Part shown: in pieces, positions 46,020 to 53,607 of the stretch
How positions within the stretch are numbered: the stretch's first letter is position 1
Layout: each line of letters starts with the position of its first letter
From: Verrucomicrobiota bacterium
GTDB taxonomy: Bacteria; Chlamydiota; Chlamydiia; Chlamydiales; Rhabdochlamydiaceae
Assembly (NCBI GenBank): GCA_018239985.1
Contig: JAFEGK010000005.1
Span: 1 to 53,607, forward strand
Length of the DNA stretch: 53,607 nt
Direction: 5' to 3'
Translations under genes and position numbers: made by a program
Notes under the pieces: generated by a model
The model's input: the letters and a program-made list of their open reading frames with translations, nothing else
Told to the model about the DNA's origin: nothing
Database searches by the model: none

Positions 46020-47775
46020 ATTTGCTCCTAGTCTCAGCATAATCTTTTAGGATTTGCCGGGCAATCGATTCCGCATCGAGGCCGACTGCGGCGAGCATCT
46101 CTTTATGGGTGCCTTGTTGGAGATAGATATCCGGGATGCCGAAGTTGCGCATCTGGAGATTGGAAAAACCGTTGCGCAGGGCAAAAGAATTGAGGATCAT
46201 CCCCATCCCGCCATTGAGGGCATGTTCTTCGATAGTAGCAATATAGGGATGGCTCATGAAAATATTGGTGAGCATTTCAGTGTCAAGCGGTTTTAGGAAA
46301 ATCGGGTCGATTATGCTCGCCGCTATTCCTTCTTTTGCAAGCAGCTGGCCTACTTCAAGAGCGATTTCTGTCATGTGACCGAGGGCGATTAGGGCGACGT
46401 CGGTGCCTCTTTCGAGGATTTCCCCTTTGCCAAGGGGCCGTTTGGAGAGGGGGTAAGCGGGCTCATCTGTGGGGATGTTGGGGTAGCGGATGGCGGTGGG
46501 CAGTTTCCAGTCAAAGGCACTTTCAAGCAGTTCTTTAAGGACAAGGCCGTTGCGTGGTTGACAGATAATCATATTAGGCATCGCGTTGAGGAAAGAAATA
46601 TCGTAGATGCCGTGGTGGGTTGTCCCATCTCCGGTGGCGATGCCGCTTCGATCGAGGGCAAATACGACAGGTGAACCTTGCAAACAGACATCTTGGAAGA
46701 GGTTATCAAATGCCCGCTGCAAGAAAGTGGCATAAATACTGCAGACGACTTTGGTGTTGGGTTGTGATGCAATAGCACCACAGTAGGTGACCGCATGCCC
46801 TTCTGCGATTCCAACGTCGATGCAACGTTCTGGATATTTTTCCATGAGAGAAGTGATACATGCTCCGAGGGGCATGGCAGGGGTCACAGTAATAATGCTT
46901 GGATCTTGCTCAGCCATTTTCAGCAGGTGTTTGCCAAAAATCTGAGGGAAGGTAGATTTTGAAGGAGTTTTGCCCGATTTTTTTCCCGTCACTTTATCGA
47001 AAGGAGAGCAGCCGTGCCAGGTGATGGGATTTGCTTCGGCGACTTCAAGCCCTTTGCCTTTGACGGTGATCACATGGAGGAGAGTCGGTTTGGAGCTATC
47101 TTTCAGAGAATCAAACACTTGCAATAGCTCTTCTAAATTATGCCCATCGATGGGGCCAATATACTGTAATCCGTATTGCTCAAAGAAGTGGGCAGTACGC
47201 GAGTCATCAAGAATTTGGGTGATCGCACCGACATTGTTCGAGATCGACATGTTGTTGTCGTTGAGAATAATCGTAAAGCGCTTAAGATCCTTTGGGATGT
47301 TGTTGAGAGCCTCTAATGCCAGACCGCACGTGAAAGTGGCATCGCCGATAACGGGAATAATATGAAAATTTTCCCCATTCAAATCGCGTCCTTTTGCAAC
47401 GCCAAGGGCCAAAGAGAGAGCCGTTCCTGCGTGACCGGCGTAAAAATGGTCATGTTCCGATTCCGCGGGATGGGCAAAGCCAGATAGCCCTTGGTACTGC
47501 CGGATTGTCGGGAACTGGGCTAGCCGTCCAGTGAGAATTTTATGGGTGTAGATCTGATGGCTAACATCGAAAATAAGCTTGTCGATCGGGGAGTTGAAGA
47601 CCTTGTGTAGAGCCAGCGTCAATTCAACGACTCCAAGATTGGAGCCTAAATGGCCGCCGTTAATCGCCATCACGTCGATGATCCTATGTCGCACTTCGTT
47701 ACACAGCTGCTCAAGCTCGGGAAAAGAGAGCTTTTTCACATCGGAGGGGTTTGCAATTGAATTGAGGATGTCCAT
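45994..47775 (-). CDS. dxs: 1-deoxy-D-xylulose-5-phosphate synthase
   Basis: First step of the MEP isoprenoid pathway, pyruvate plus glyceraldehyde-3-phosphate; its product also feeds the menaquinone tail. 593 residues. TPP motif region [33 protein letters not shown] near the N-terminus, [14 protein letters not shown], and the Glu of [13 protein letters not shown] (the usual following Gln is Gly). It is of near-normal length. It overlaps xseB by one base (TAATG) and nadK at the other end. Its use of glyceraldehyde-3-phosphate relates it to the nearby tpiA. Confidence 0.97.
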   Translation of the reverse strand: MDILNSIANPSDVKKLSFPELEQLCNEVRHRIIDVMAINGGHLGSNLGVVELTLALHKVFNSPIDKLIFDVSHQIYTHKILTGRLAQFPTIRQYQGLSGFAHPAESEHDHFYAGHAGTALSLALGVAKGRDLNGENFHIIPVIGDATFTCGLALEALNNIPKDLKRFTIILNDNNMSISNNVGAITQILDDSRTAHFFEQYGLQYIGPIDGHNLEELLQVFDSLKDSSKPTLLHVITVKGKGLEVAEANPITWHGCSPFDKVTGKKSGKTPSKSTFPQIFGKHLLKMAEQDPSIITVTPAMPLGACITSLMEKYPERCIDVGIAEGHAVTYCGAIASQPNTKVVCSIYATFLQRAFDNLFQDVCLQGSPVVFALDRSGIATGDGTTHHGIYDISFLNAMPNMIICQPRNGLVLKELLESAFDWKLPTAIRYPNIPTDEPAYPLSKRPLGKGEILERGTDVALIALGHMTEIALEVGQLLAKEGIAASIIDPIFLKPLDTEMLTNIFMSHPYIATIEEHALNGGMGMILNSFALRNGFSNLQMRNFGIPDIYLQQGTHKEMLAAVGLDAESIARQILKDYAETRSKYDYCDIST

Positions 47776-48023
47776 TATTTTATGAAGGGCTCACTCTGCA
47801 CAGTGTTATTTTCATCGACAACCAGATTGCCTTCACGATTTTTGAGTAGGATTTCGACTCTTGATTCAGCTTCACTGAGTTTTTTCTGACAGGTTCCGAT
47901 CAATTTATCAGCCTCTTCGTATAGCCCAAGTGCAGCATCCAAAGAGACCTGACTCGAATGCATCTTTTCTAAGATTTTCTCCAGCTTCTCGTATGCCTGC
48001 TCGAAATTAAGTTCATCACTCAT
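47775..48023 (-). CDS. xseB: Exodeoxyribonuclease VII small subunit
   Basis: 82 residues, acidic helices with [17 protein letters not shown] and [19 protein letters not shown], which is the XseB signature. It forms the exonuclease VII complex with XseA. The ATG overlaps the xseA stop (ATGA), so they are translationally coupled. The C-terminal tail beyond residue 65 is longer than in E. coli and contains [13 protein letters not shown]. Confidence 0.93.
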   Translation of the reverse strand: MSDELNFEQAYEKLEKILEKMHSSQVSLDAALGLYEEADKLIGTCQKKLSEAESRVEILLKNREGNLVVDENNTVQSEPFIK

Positions 48024-49339
48024 TCTTGTACCTTTACCCGAATCGTTCCATTGGAGACCTGGATCCTAAGACCATCATTTGGCTCAACGTCATTGATGGA
48101 GAGGATAACTGAATCTTTTTTTTCATGAAAGACAATGCTGTAGCCTTTCTTTAAAAGATTGCGCGGGTCGATTGCCCTCAAGTGATCGACGAGTTGCTCT
48201 AGACGCCTTTTTTTCTGTTCAATTTGTTTTTTTGCAGCTATCTCAATACTAAACCCTATTTTGCTAAAATTTTTTCTTTGCACTGCAATTTGAGACCCCG
48301 GTCTTAAAGCCTCTTTTTGCCTGATGAGTTGAGTTAAGTTTCGTCTATTTTGACTCAGAGATTGCAAAATCGACATTTTGAGATCGGCGCGGATGTCGTC
48401 GACTTTCTGGATAAAGGATCCGAGGAGCATATAGGGTGAGCGAAGAGGGGATTGCTTGGTGATCGTATCGAGCATCCTCCGATGGGAGCGCAGGTGGGTC
48501 TGCAGCGCCTGCAAGATTCCTGTTTTAGCCTTTCTGAGTTGCAAAATCAGCTGGTTTTTCTCTAGAGTGACCAGCTCTGCAGCAGCAGAAGGGGTAGGGG
48601 CCCTCAGGTCGGCTACAAAATCGGCGATCGTAAAGTCGGTCTCATGCCCGACTGCTGAAATAATCGGGATTCTTGACTGGTGGATGGCTGCAGCGACAAT
48701 CTCCTCGTTAAACGGCCAAAGATCCTCAATGCTGCCACCGCCGCGGCCGACGATCAAGACATCTGCTAATTGATAGGTATTAAAATCTTGAATCGCTTTG
48801 GCGATTTCTGCCGCAGCCAATTCTCCCTGGACCCGAACCGGGTTGAGGATCAGATGGAAGCCTGAATAGCGACGAGAGAGGATATGGAGCATGTCTTGAA
48901 TCACCGCTCCAGTAGGACTGGTCACGACTCCAATCGTGCGGGGCAATTTGGGCAAGGGCCTCTTTTTGGCCGGATCGAACCATCCTTGCGCTTCTAATTT
49001 GAGTTTTAGGGCATGCCATTTTTTTAAAAGCTCGCCAACACCTGAAAACTCCACCTCGCGGACGATGATCTGATACCCACCTCGGGGGACATAGACACTC
49101 AGCTCACCGCTCACCACAATTTGATCTCCCTCCTTAAGGGGCTGAGAAAGGCGAAAGGAATTGCCCTTAAAGAGAACAGCCGAGACTTGAGAGCCTGCAT
49201 CTTTTAAAGTGAAATAGATGTGGCCAGAGCTTTGGATTTTGAGATTGCTAACCTCTCCACGGACTGAAATGGAGGCAAAGGAGACTTCTAATTTTTGCTT
49301 GATAGCCGCTGTCAGTTGAGAGACCGAGAGGATATTCAA
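48020..49339 (-). CDS. xseA: Exodeoxyribonuclease VII large subunit
   Basis: Degrades single-stranded DNA from both ends. 439 residues: OB-fold N-terminal domain (about 1-105, with VRGEVSNLKIQSSGHIYFTL), the catalytic core with GVVTSPTGAVIQDML and GRGGGSIEDLWPFNEE, and a long coiled-coil C-terminal part (about 260-400). The start is TTG at 49339; an AAGGTG lies 6 bases upstream, and no in-frame ATG gives the conserved N-terminus. It is divergent from tpiA. Confidence 0.96.
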   Translation of the reverse strand: MNILSVSQLTAAIKQKLEVSFASISVRGEVSNLKIQSSGHIYFTLKDAGSQVSAVLFKGNSFRLSQPLKEGDQIVVSGELSVYVPRGGYQIIVREVEFSGVGELLKKWHALKLKLEAQGWFDPAKKRPLPKLPRTIGVVTSPTGAVIQDMLHILSRRYSGFHLILNPVRVQGELAAAEIAKAIQDFNTYQLADVLIVGRGGGSIEDLWPFNEEIVAAAIHQSRIPIISAVGHETDFTIADFVADLRAPTPSAAAELVTLEKNQLILQLRKAKTGILQALQTHLRSHRRMLDTITKQSPLRSPYMLLGSFIQKVDDIRADLKMSILQSLSQNRRNLTQLIRQKEALRPGSQIAVQRKNFSKIGFSIEIAAKKQIEQKKRRLEQLVDHLRAIDPRNLLKKGYSIVFHEKKDSVILSINDVEPNDGLRIQVSNGTIRVKVQE

Positions 49340-49347
49340 AATACACC

Positions 49348-49376
49348 TTGATTTTCGCTGCTGAAACCATTATGAT
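49348..49376 (+). promoter_or_regulatory. Candidate promoter of tpiA
   Basis: TTGATT (49348-49353), 17-base spacer, TATGAT (49371-49376). The -35 box lies just upstream of the divergent xseA start, overlapping its ribosome-binding region. Confidence 0.6.
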
Positions 49377-49402
49377 TAAACCTTTGTTAAAACACAAAAT
49401 TT

Positions 49403-50113
49403 ATGAATAAAATTATCGTCGGCAATTGGAAAATGCACAAAACGATTGAGGAGTCCACCCTTTTCCTCAAAGCGTTAATTCCACTCGTTTCCAAAGCTAA
49501 AGCAAAAGTGATGATCGCCCCCCCATTCACCTCCCTTTCCGAGTGCTCAAAAGCTGTTAAGGGGACTAACGTCTTGATCGGTGGACAAAACATGGGCGAT
49601 GCCGAAGAGGGGGCCTACACCGGAGAGATTTCCGGCCGGATGTTAAAAGAGGCTGGAGCCAGTTTTGTCATTTTAGGCCATTCTGAACGGCGCACGATTT
49701 TTGGCGAGACAGATGAGCTGATCAACCGGAAAGTGCTGCGAGCCCAAGCCGATGGCCTTATTCCCATTCTCTGTATTGGGGAGACGCAAGAGCAAAGAGA
49801 AAAGGGACATTCTCTAGCAGTACTCAAAAAGCAACTCGACGGTTGTTTAAAAGGATTCTCTTCTGGTGATTTGATTATTGCCTACGAACCCGTATGGGCG
49901 ATCGGCACCGGAAAAACAGCAACGCCTGAAATGGCGCAAGAGATGCATATGGCAATTAGAAAGCATCTCGGGCAACGATTGCCGATTCTCTATGGGGGAT
50001 CGGTCAAGCCCGCCAATATTGACAGTTTATTAATCCAGCCCGACATCGATGGAGCGCTCATTGGAGGAGCTTCCCTGGACGTCGAGCCCTTTGCAAAGAT
50101 GGTAGTAAGATGA
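49403..50113 (+). CDS. tpiA: Triosephosphate isomerase
   Basis: Interconverts dihydroxyacetone phosphate and glyceraldehyde-3-phosphate. 236 residues, a bit short for the family. GNWKMHKT near the N-terminus (catalytic Lys), HSERR (about 93-97, catalytic His), AYEPVWAIGTGKTATPEMAQEMH (catalytic Glu and loop 6), and YGGSVKPAN. All active-site residues are present. Overlaps secG by ATGA. Confidence 0.97.
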   Translation: MNKIIVGNWKMHKTIEESTLFLKALIPLVSKAKAKVMIAPPFTSLSECSKAVKGTNVLIGGQNMGDAEEGAYTGEISGRMLKEAGASFVILGHSERRTIFGETDELINRKVLRAQADGLIPILCIGETQEQREKGHSLAVLKKQLDGCLKGFSSGDLIIAYEPVWAIGTGKTATPEMAQEMHMAIRKHLGQRLPILYGGSVKPANIDSLLIQPDIDGALIGGASLDVEPFAKMVVR

Positions 50114-50397
50114 CATTTCTATTTTATACGGCAATTTTTCTTTTCCTACTCTTGTCAGTAGTGCTTTCGTTGGTGATTCTTGTCCAAGAGAGCAAAAGCA
50201 TGGGTCTAGGCGCTTCCTTCGGTGGCGATCCTGGCGAGTCGCTGTTCGGTACCTCGACAGCCGCTGTGCTCAAAAAATTCACCGCCTATCTCGCTGTGAT
50301 CTTCATGGCCGCGTGCGTGCTCCTTTCGATCTGGTCAGGCTCAATCGGAAGATCACCCAAGGGCCCTGCAATCCAGCTTGAGGAGACAGCAGAATAA
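50110..50397 (+). CDS. secG: Protein translocase subunit SecG
   Basis: 95 residues with two membrane segments (about 4-24 and 55-77) and the conserved cytoplasmic loop SMGLGASFGG (about 32-41). It supports SecYE during export. The start overlaps the tpiA stop; the def ATG follows its stop without a gap. tpiA-secG is a common pairing in bacteria. Confidence 0.93.
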   Translation: MTFLFYTAIFLFLLLSVVLSLVILVQESKSMGLGASFGGDPGESLFGTSTAAVLKKFTAYLAVIFMAACVLLSIWSGSIGRSPKGPAIQLEETAE

Positions 50398-50931
50398 ATG
50401 GCAAAATGGCGATTCCGTTATTACGGCGATCCAGTTTTACGCCAGAAAAGTGTCCCCATAGGGGAAATTACCGAGGAAATTAAAGAGCTCGCTCGGTACA
50501 TGATCTATTATGCAGACAACAATAATGGAATTGGCCTTTCCGCCGTTCAGCTGGGGGTCCCAATCCGCCTCTTCGTCCTGCGCGATTACATCATTCAGCC
50601 TGATGGGCGCTGGACTGTATCGCCTCCAAAAGTCTACATCAACCCCAAAATCCTCTGGAAAAGCGATGAGCTAGAGGTAGATACCGAAGGGTGCATGTCG
50701 GTGCCACACTTAAGCGTCGGCCCCATCGAGCGTCCCAAAGCGATCAAAATCGAAGCAACTGACCTCGATGGCAACCTCTTTGTCGAAGAGAGAGAAGGAC
50801 TCAATGCTCGGGTACGATTCCATGAAAATGATCACCTCAATGGAGTGCTCCAGATCGACCGCCTCCCACCCAACGTCCGGAAAAAGATCGAGCCCCAGCT
50901 GCACGCCATAAAGAAGAAATATCACAAATGA
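50398..50931 (+). CDS. def: Peptide deformylase
   Basis: Removes the formyl group from new proteins. 177 residues. The three motifs are present: GIGLSAVQLG (44-53), EGCMSVP (97-103, metal ligand C99) and HENDHLNG (142-149, ligands H142 and H146, catalytic E143). Its stop overlaps the carbonic anhydrase start. Normal length and a complete active site. Confidence 0.97.
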   Translation: MAKWRFRYYGDPVLRQKSVPIGEITEEIKELARYMIYYADNNNGIGLSAVQLGVPIRLFVLRDYIIQPDGRWTVSPPKVYINPKILWKSDELEVDTEGCMSVPHLSVGPIERPKAIKIEATDLDGNLFVEEREGLNARVRFHENDHLNGVLQIDRLPPNVRKKIEPQLHAIKKKYHK

Positions 50932-51575
50932 AGAAGCTAATCCAAGGGATCGTCGATTTTCGCAAAGGGCTGACAGAAGAGTCTAGAGAGCTATTTGCCA
51001 AGCTAGCTCTTGGGCAAAAGCCCGATACCCTCTTCATCGCCTGCTCCGACAGCCGCGTCGTCCCCAACCTCTTCGCCTCGACCAACCCCGGCGATCTCTT
51101 CGTCCTGCGCAATATCGGCAACCTCGTCCCTCCTCAAAACTCCAACGATGACAGCGCTTCAGCCGTCGTCGAATTTTCGATCTTCTCCCTCCAAGTCTCC
51201 GACATCATCATCTGTGGCCATTCCGAATGCGGCGCCATGCAAGCCCTCCTCCACGGAGTAGACTCCAACTGTTGCTCCCATCTCGAATCGTGGCTCAAAT
51301 ATGGCAAAGAGGCGCTGACCAAAGTGCGGAAAGGGGTCAAAATCAATCCAGGCCTATCTGAGCACAATCAGCTCTCCCAAGTGAATGTGCTGCAGCAGAT
51401 GGAGCACATCAAAAGCTATCCATTCATCCAAGAGCGTATCGCCAAAAAAGAGCTTCGGGTCCATGGCTGGTGGTTCGACATCGCCCATGCCGACGTCTAT
51501 TGCTACGAGCAAGAGCTCAATCAATTCGTCCTCATCGACGAAAGTGAAGCAGAGCATATCCTAGAGGGAAAATAG
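50928..51575 (+). CDS. Beta-class carbonic anhydrase
   Basis: Interconverts CO2 and bicarbonate, supplying bicarbonate to carboxylases such as acetyl-CoA carboxylase. 215 residues. Zinc ligands C39 (in ACSDSR, 38-43, with the D41/R43 dyad), H98 and C101 (in GHSECGAM, 97-104). RNIGNLVP (61-68) is also typical. Coupled to def by ATGA. The last gene of the tpiA-secG-def run. It is convergent with the LRR gene, with only 2 bases between stops. Confidence 0.95.
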   Translation: MKKLIQGIVDFRKGLTEESRELFAKLALGQKPDTLFIACSDSRVVPNLFASTNPGDLFVLRNIGNLVPPQNSNDDSASAVVEFSIFSLQVSDIIICGHSECGAMQALLHGVDSNCCSHLESWLKYGKEALTKVRKGVKINPGLSEHNQLSQVNVLQQMEHIKSYPFIQERIAKKELRVHGWWFDIAHADVYCYEQELNQFVLIDESEAEHILEGK

Positions 51576-51577
51576 CG

Positions 51578-52996
51578 CTAAAAAGGGAGATAGGATCTTA
51601 AGGCATTACCAGCAGAGTATAGTGCATCCTGAACCCAATTTCGATTATAATAAAGCCCAAAGAGCGTGAGGGCCACAGTCGAAGCCGCAATTGCTACCGC
51701 CTTTGTATGTAGAAAAATTGCTCTCCTTAACGGTGAGAAGGGATTATTGGTGATGTTTAAATTGATCCGTTTTAGCAATAGGGCAAATGGAATGTCAGTG
51801 AGTTGGTTCGAGCTGAGATCGAGGGCTTCAAGATTAGTGAGCATAACGATCTCGGGGGGGAACGAAGTGAGTTGGTTATTTTCTAGATCGAGTCCTCGAA
51901 GATTATCGAGCATACCGATCTGGCTGGGAACAGACCTGAGCTGGTTGTGTTGTAGTTCGAGTAATTGAAGATTAGTAAGATGGCCGATCTCATTGGGAAT
52001 GGAGATGAGATGGTTGTGGTTGAGATTGAGGTTATGAAGGTTAGTAAGATGGCCGATCTCATTGGGAATGGAGGTAAGTTGGTTCTTGTCGAGAAAGAGC
52101 TGTTGAAGATTAGTCAACTGACCGATCTCTTTAGGAATCGATGTGAGTTGGTTCTCGCCGAGATTGAGCTTTTGAAGATTAGTTAGCTGCCAGATCTGAT
52201 TTGGAATCGAAATTAATTCAATATACTCCAGATCGAGCTCAGTTATTCCTTGAAGTGCCTCTCGATTCGCATCAAACCATTTAGCAAATTCTGTGGACTT
52301 ATTGATGAACTCTTCCACAGTTGTAAAAGTTTCCAGTTCATCAATATGTGGGACTTGTAAATCTGCAGCATGAGCTATTCGAACCCAAACAACAATAATA
52401 TCCTTAGCTTTGAAAAGTTCAAGATGCTGCTCATACTCTTTTCCTTTAGCGATCACTTCAGTAACTGTGAGGCTGTCTATTTCGCCTGGGCCCTGAAAAT
52501 TTAGAAGTGGAAATTCTCGGGTAAACTTCACAGCCACATCGTTCCAGTTTTGAAGATTTTGTCTTGCTTGGAGCCAATCTTGGATCATATTGATCTGATC
52601 AATAGTCGGCCTTCTTAAGATATCGGCGATCTCTTTGGGAAGAGGATGGATTTTTTGCGCTCTTCGTTGTATGCTGGCAATAAAATTCAGCACTTGGGTA
52701 CGGGAATCGACACTTTTATCGATGGGGCAATTGATTCTTGTTGCAATAGAGTTCCAGAGTTGAAAATCAGAGGCAAACGTATTTGCACTCCGATCTGAGA
52801 GGCTGAAGTTTGCTAGTTCGCGCAGATCAAAGAATGAGAGCGCATGAATCTGGAGTTCACTGGGCAATTCTGCGAAAGCAAAAGCTTCATTTGCAACAGC
52901 TTGGACCTTGTTAGTAGCCGATGCTGGGTGTGAGGGAGGGGCATCCAGATGGGCCACGTTTAGACCTGGTTGTAAAGCTAAGTTGATAGCGCTCAT
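51578..52996 (-). CDS. F-box/leucine-rich-repeat protein with C-terminal membrane anchor
   Basis: 472 residues. An F-box-like motif at about 41-86 (FAELPSELQIHALSFFDLRE followed by LANFSLSDRSANTF and LW) is followed by a helical part with a tryptophan-rich stretch (about 130-245). Then come about seven 23-residue LRRs (about 252-405) of the form LTNLQKLNLGENQLTSIPKE. A hydrophobic segment (about 432-450) is near the C-terminus. F-box plus LRR is the layout of eukaryotic SCF ligase substrate adaptors, so this is a likely effector mimic. AAGGA precedes the ATG at 52996 in an AT-rich upstream region. It has a paralogue next to it at 53241. Secretion is inferred. Confidence 0.9.
   Translation of the reverse strand: MSAINLALQPGLNVAHLDAPPSHPASATNKVQAVANEAFAFAELPSELQIHALSFFDLRELANFSLSDRSANTFASDFQLWNSIATRINCPIDKSVDSRTQVLNFIASIQRRAQKIHPLPKEIADILRRPTIDQINMIQDWLQARQNLQNWNDVAVKFTREFPLLNFQGPGEIDSLTVTEVIAKGKEYEQHLELFKAKDIIVVWVRIAHAADLQVPHIDELETFTTVEEFINKSTEFAKWFDANREALQGITELDLEYIELISIPNQIWQLTNLQKLNLGENQLTSIPKEIGQLTNLQQLFLDKNQLTSIPNEIGHLTNLHNLNLNHNHLISIPNEIGHLTNLQLLELQHNQLRSVPSQIGMLDNLRGLDLENNQLTSFPPEIVMLTNLEALDLSSNQLTDIPFALLLKRINLNITNNPFSPLRRAIFLHTKAVAIAASTVALTLFGLYYNRNWVQDALYSAGNALRSYLPF
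51840..52200 (-). repeat. 69-bp tandem coding repeats (LRR units)
   Basis: The LRR region is built of 69-bp DNA units. Two neighbouring units share at least 33 identical consecutive bases (starting at 51972 and 52041), which indicates recent unit duplication or gene conversion. Confidence 0.85.
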
Positions 52997-53240
52997 ATAT
53001 TATTCCTTCTTTGTATATATTATTATAATAAAATTATTAATATAAATCAACATTAAATTCACATCTTTAGGCTACAAATCGAAATGCCACTTTTGTGTTA
53101 TTGAAAATTTACTTTACAAAGGGGGATTACAACGTTAAAGGGTTTATCGTTATGACTAACAAGGAGTTGTGGGGATTAGAGGGCGTAAAAAAATTCTTCC
53201 CAGTCGCTTAGCGAATTACAAGTCTCTGATATTCTGAGTG

Positions 53241-53607
53241 TTAATGTCGGGGGCCAAAAATTTCCCTAAGTATAAATTCTGGCCACATATCCAATGGCAT
53301 AGCAGTGGTCATTACCCTTAAACGCCAACAGAGTCCTCGAAGGGACGAAATAGCATTTGGAACCGACGATGGATAGTAATAGAGTCCAAAGACTGTCAGG
53401 GCCGCAGCCGAAGCAATAATAGAGATTTGTTTTATATTGTCTTTTAGAAAAATAGACGCATTAATTTTGAATGAAAGGGGGTTGTCTTCAAGGAATAAAT
53501 CGATCCCTTTTAGTAATAGAGCTGCTGGAATGGAGGTGAGCTCATTCATTCCGAGATTGAGTTTTTGAAGATTAGTCAACTGGCCGATCTCTTCGGGGAT
53601 CGAGGTG
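53241..53607 (-). CDS. LRR protein paralogue, 5' end beyond the window
   Basis: Only the C-terminal 121 or so residues are in the window; the frame is open to the edge, and the N-terminus lies outside. It has at least one and a half LRR units (TSIPEEIGQL, then TNLQKLNLGMNELTSIP), a degenerate final unit and a hydrophobic segment (SIIASAAALTVFGLYYY) matching that of the complete neighbour. The tail after that, rich in Arg and Trp, differs from the neighbour. So it is a tandem paralogue; the frame shows no break in this part, and whether it also has an F-box cannot be seen. The 240-base gap to the neighbour holds no evident gene. Confidence 0.85.
   Translation of the reverse strand, partial: TSIPEEIGQLTNLQKLNLGMNELTSIPAALLLKGIDLFLEDNPLSFKINASIFLKDNIKQISIIASAAALTVFGLYYYPSSVPNAISSLRGLCWRLRVMTTAMPLDMWPEFILREIFGPRH

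Noticed and set aside
51966-52186. Plus-strand frames across the LRR region
   Set aside because: They are mirror images of the 69-bp LRR repeats and have no independent support.
53152-53208. Very short frame between the two LRR genes
   Set aside because: 18 codons, no promoter or conserved feature; cannot be supported.

Overview
This window is a stretch of a chlamydial chromosome (phylum Chlamydiota). The gene content suggests an amoeba-associated or otherwise environmental lineage rather than the genus Chlamydia. The assignment rests on the gene neighbourhoods and on clade-specific genes. From memory, these blocks match Chlamydia trachomatis order: ruvB/dcd and glgX/slc1 (CT039-CT043), the paired CNNM/CorC proteins, NifS-like protein and PP2C phosphatase (CT256-CT259), dnaA/yidC (CT250-CT251), dciA-like/gyrB/gyrA/tmk/holB-like (CT191-CT187), and dxs/xseB/xseA/tpiA (CT331-CT328). 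The Slc1-type type III secretion chaperone and the 799-residue YidC also fit. I cannot name the genus. There are no rRNA or tRNA genes and no CRISPR array.

Layout. 1-1600: a palindromic repeat, a MOMP-like outer membrane protein, the SRP 4.5S RNA gene (minus strand), a 170-bp MITE and a pair of GC-rich hairpins. 1601-9322: M48 protease and ruvB (minus), dcd, then a coupled run of an FtsL-like small protein and two CNNM/CorC proteins (plus), an orphan protein and a NifS-like desulfurase (minus). 9458-10060: a small M50-like membrane metalloprotease. 10186-15579: one minus-strand operon, glgX, CPBP protease, secreted serpin, PP2C phosphatase and exported HAD phosphatase. 15692-22740: slc1 (plus) facing dnaA and yidC, then a nucleoside phosphorylase and a TPR protein. 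22870-30106: a tightly overlapping seven-gene classical menaquinone operon, menF-menD-menH-menB-menA-menC-menE. 30203-36348: a small orphan, typA (minus), then mgtE followed by three tandem paralogous bilobed membrane proteins. 36376-42916: the gyrase/replication operon. 42917-43086: a 170-bp imperfect palindrome. 43415-45136: two tandem eukaryotic-type tyrosine phosphatases. 45180-49339: nadK, dxs, xseB and xseA (minus). 49403-51575: tpiA, secG, def and a beta-carbonic anhydrase. 51578-53607: an F-box/leucine-rich-repeat protein and the 3' part of a second LRR paralogue.

How it fits together. Most of the window is housekeeping: replication and recombination, respiration through menaquinone, isoprenoid synthesis, protein export and maturation, glycogen use. 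Between these blocks sit probable host-interaction genes: two classical PTPs, an F-box/LRR protein with a paralogue, three Inc-like membrane proteins, a serpin with a predicted Lys-Ser reactive bond, and a MOMP-like porin. A type III secretion chaperone is nearby, which is the likely export route for some of them, although that is inference. The most distinctive features are the PTP pair, the F-box/LRR genes, the serpin inside a glycogen/phosphatase operon, the complete men operon, the long palindromic repeats and several promoters placed so close to the start codon that leaderless transcripts are likely.
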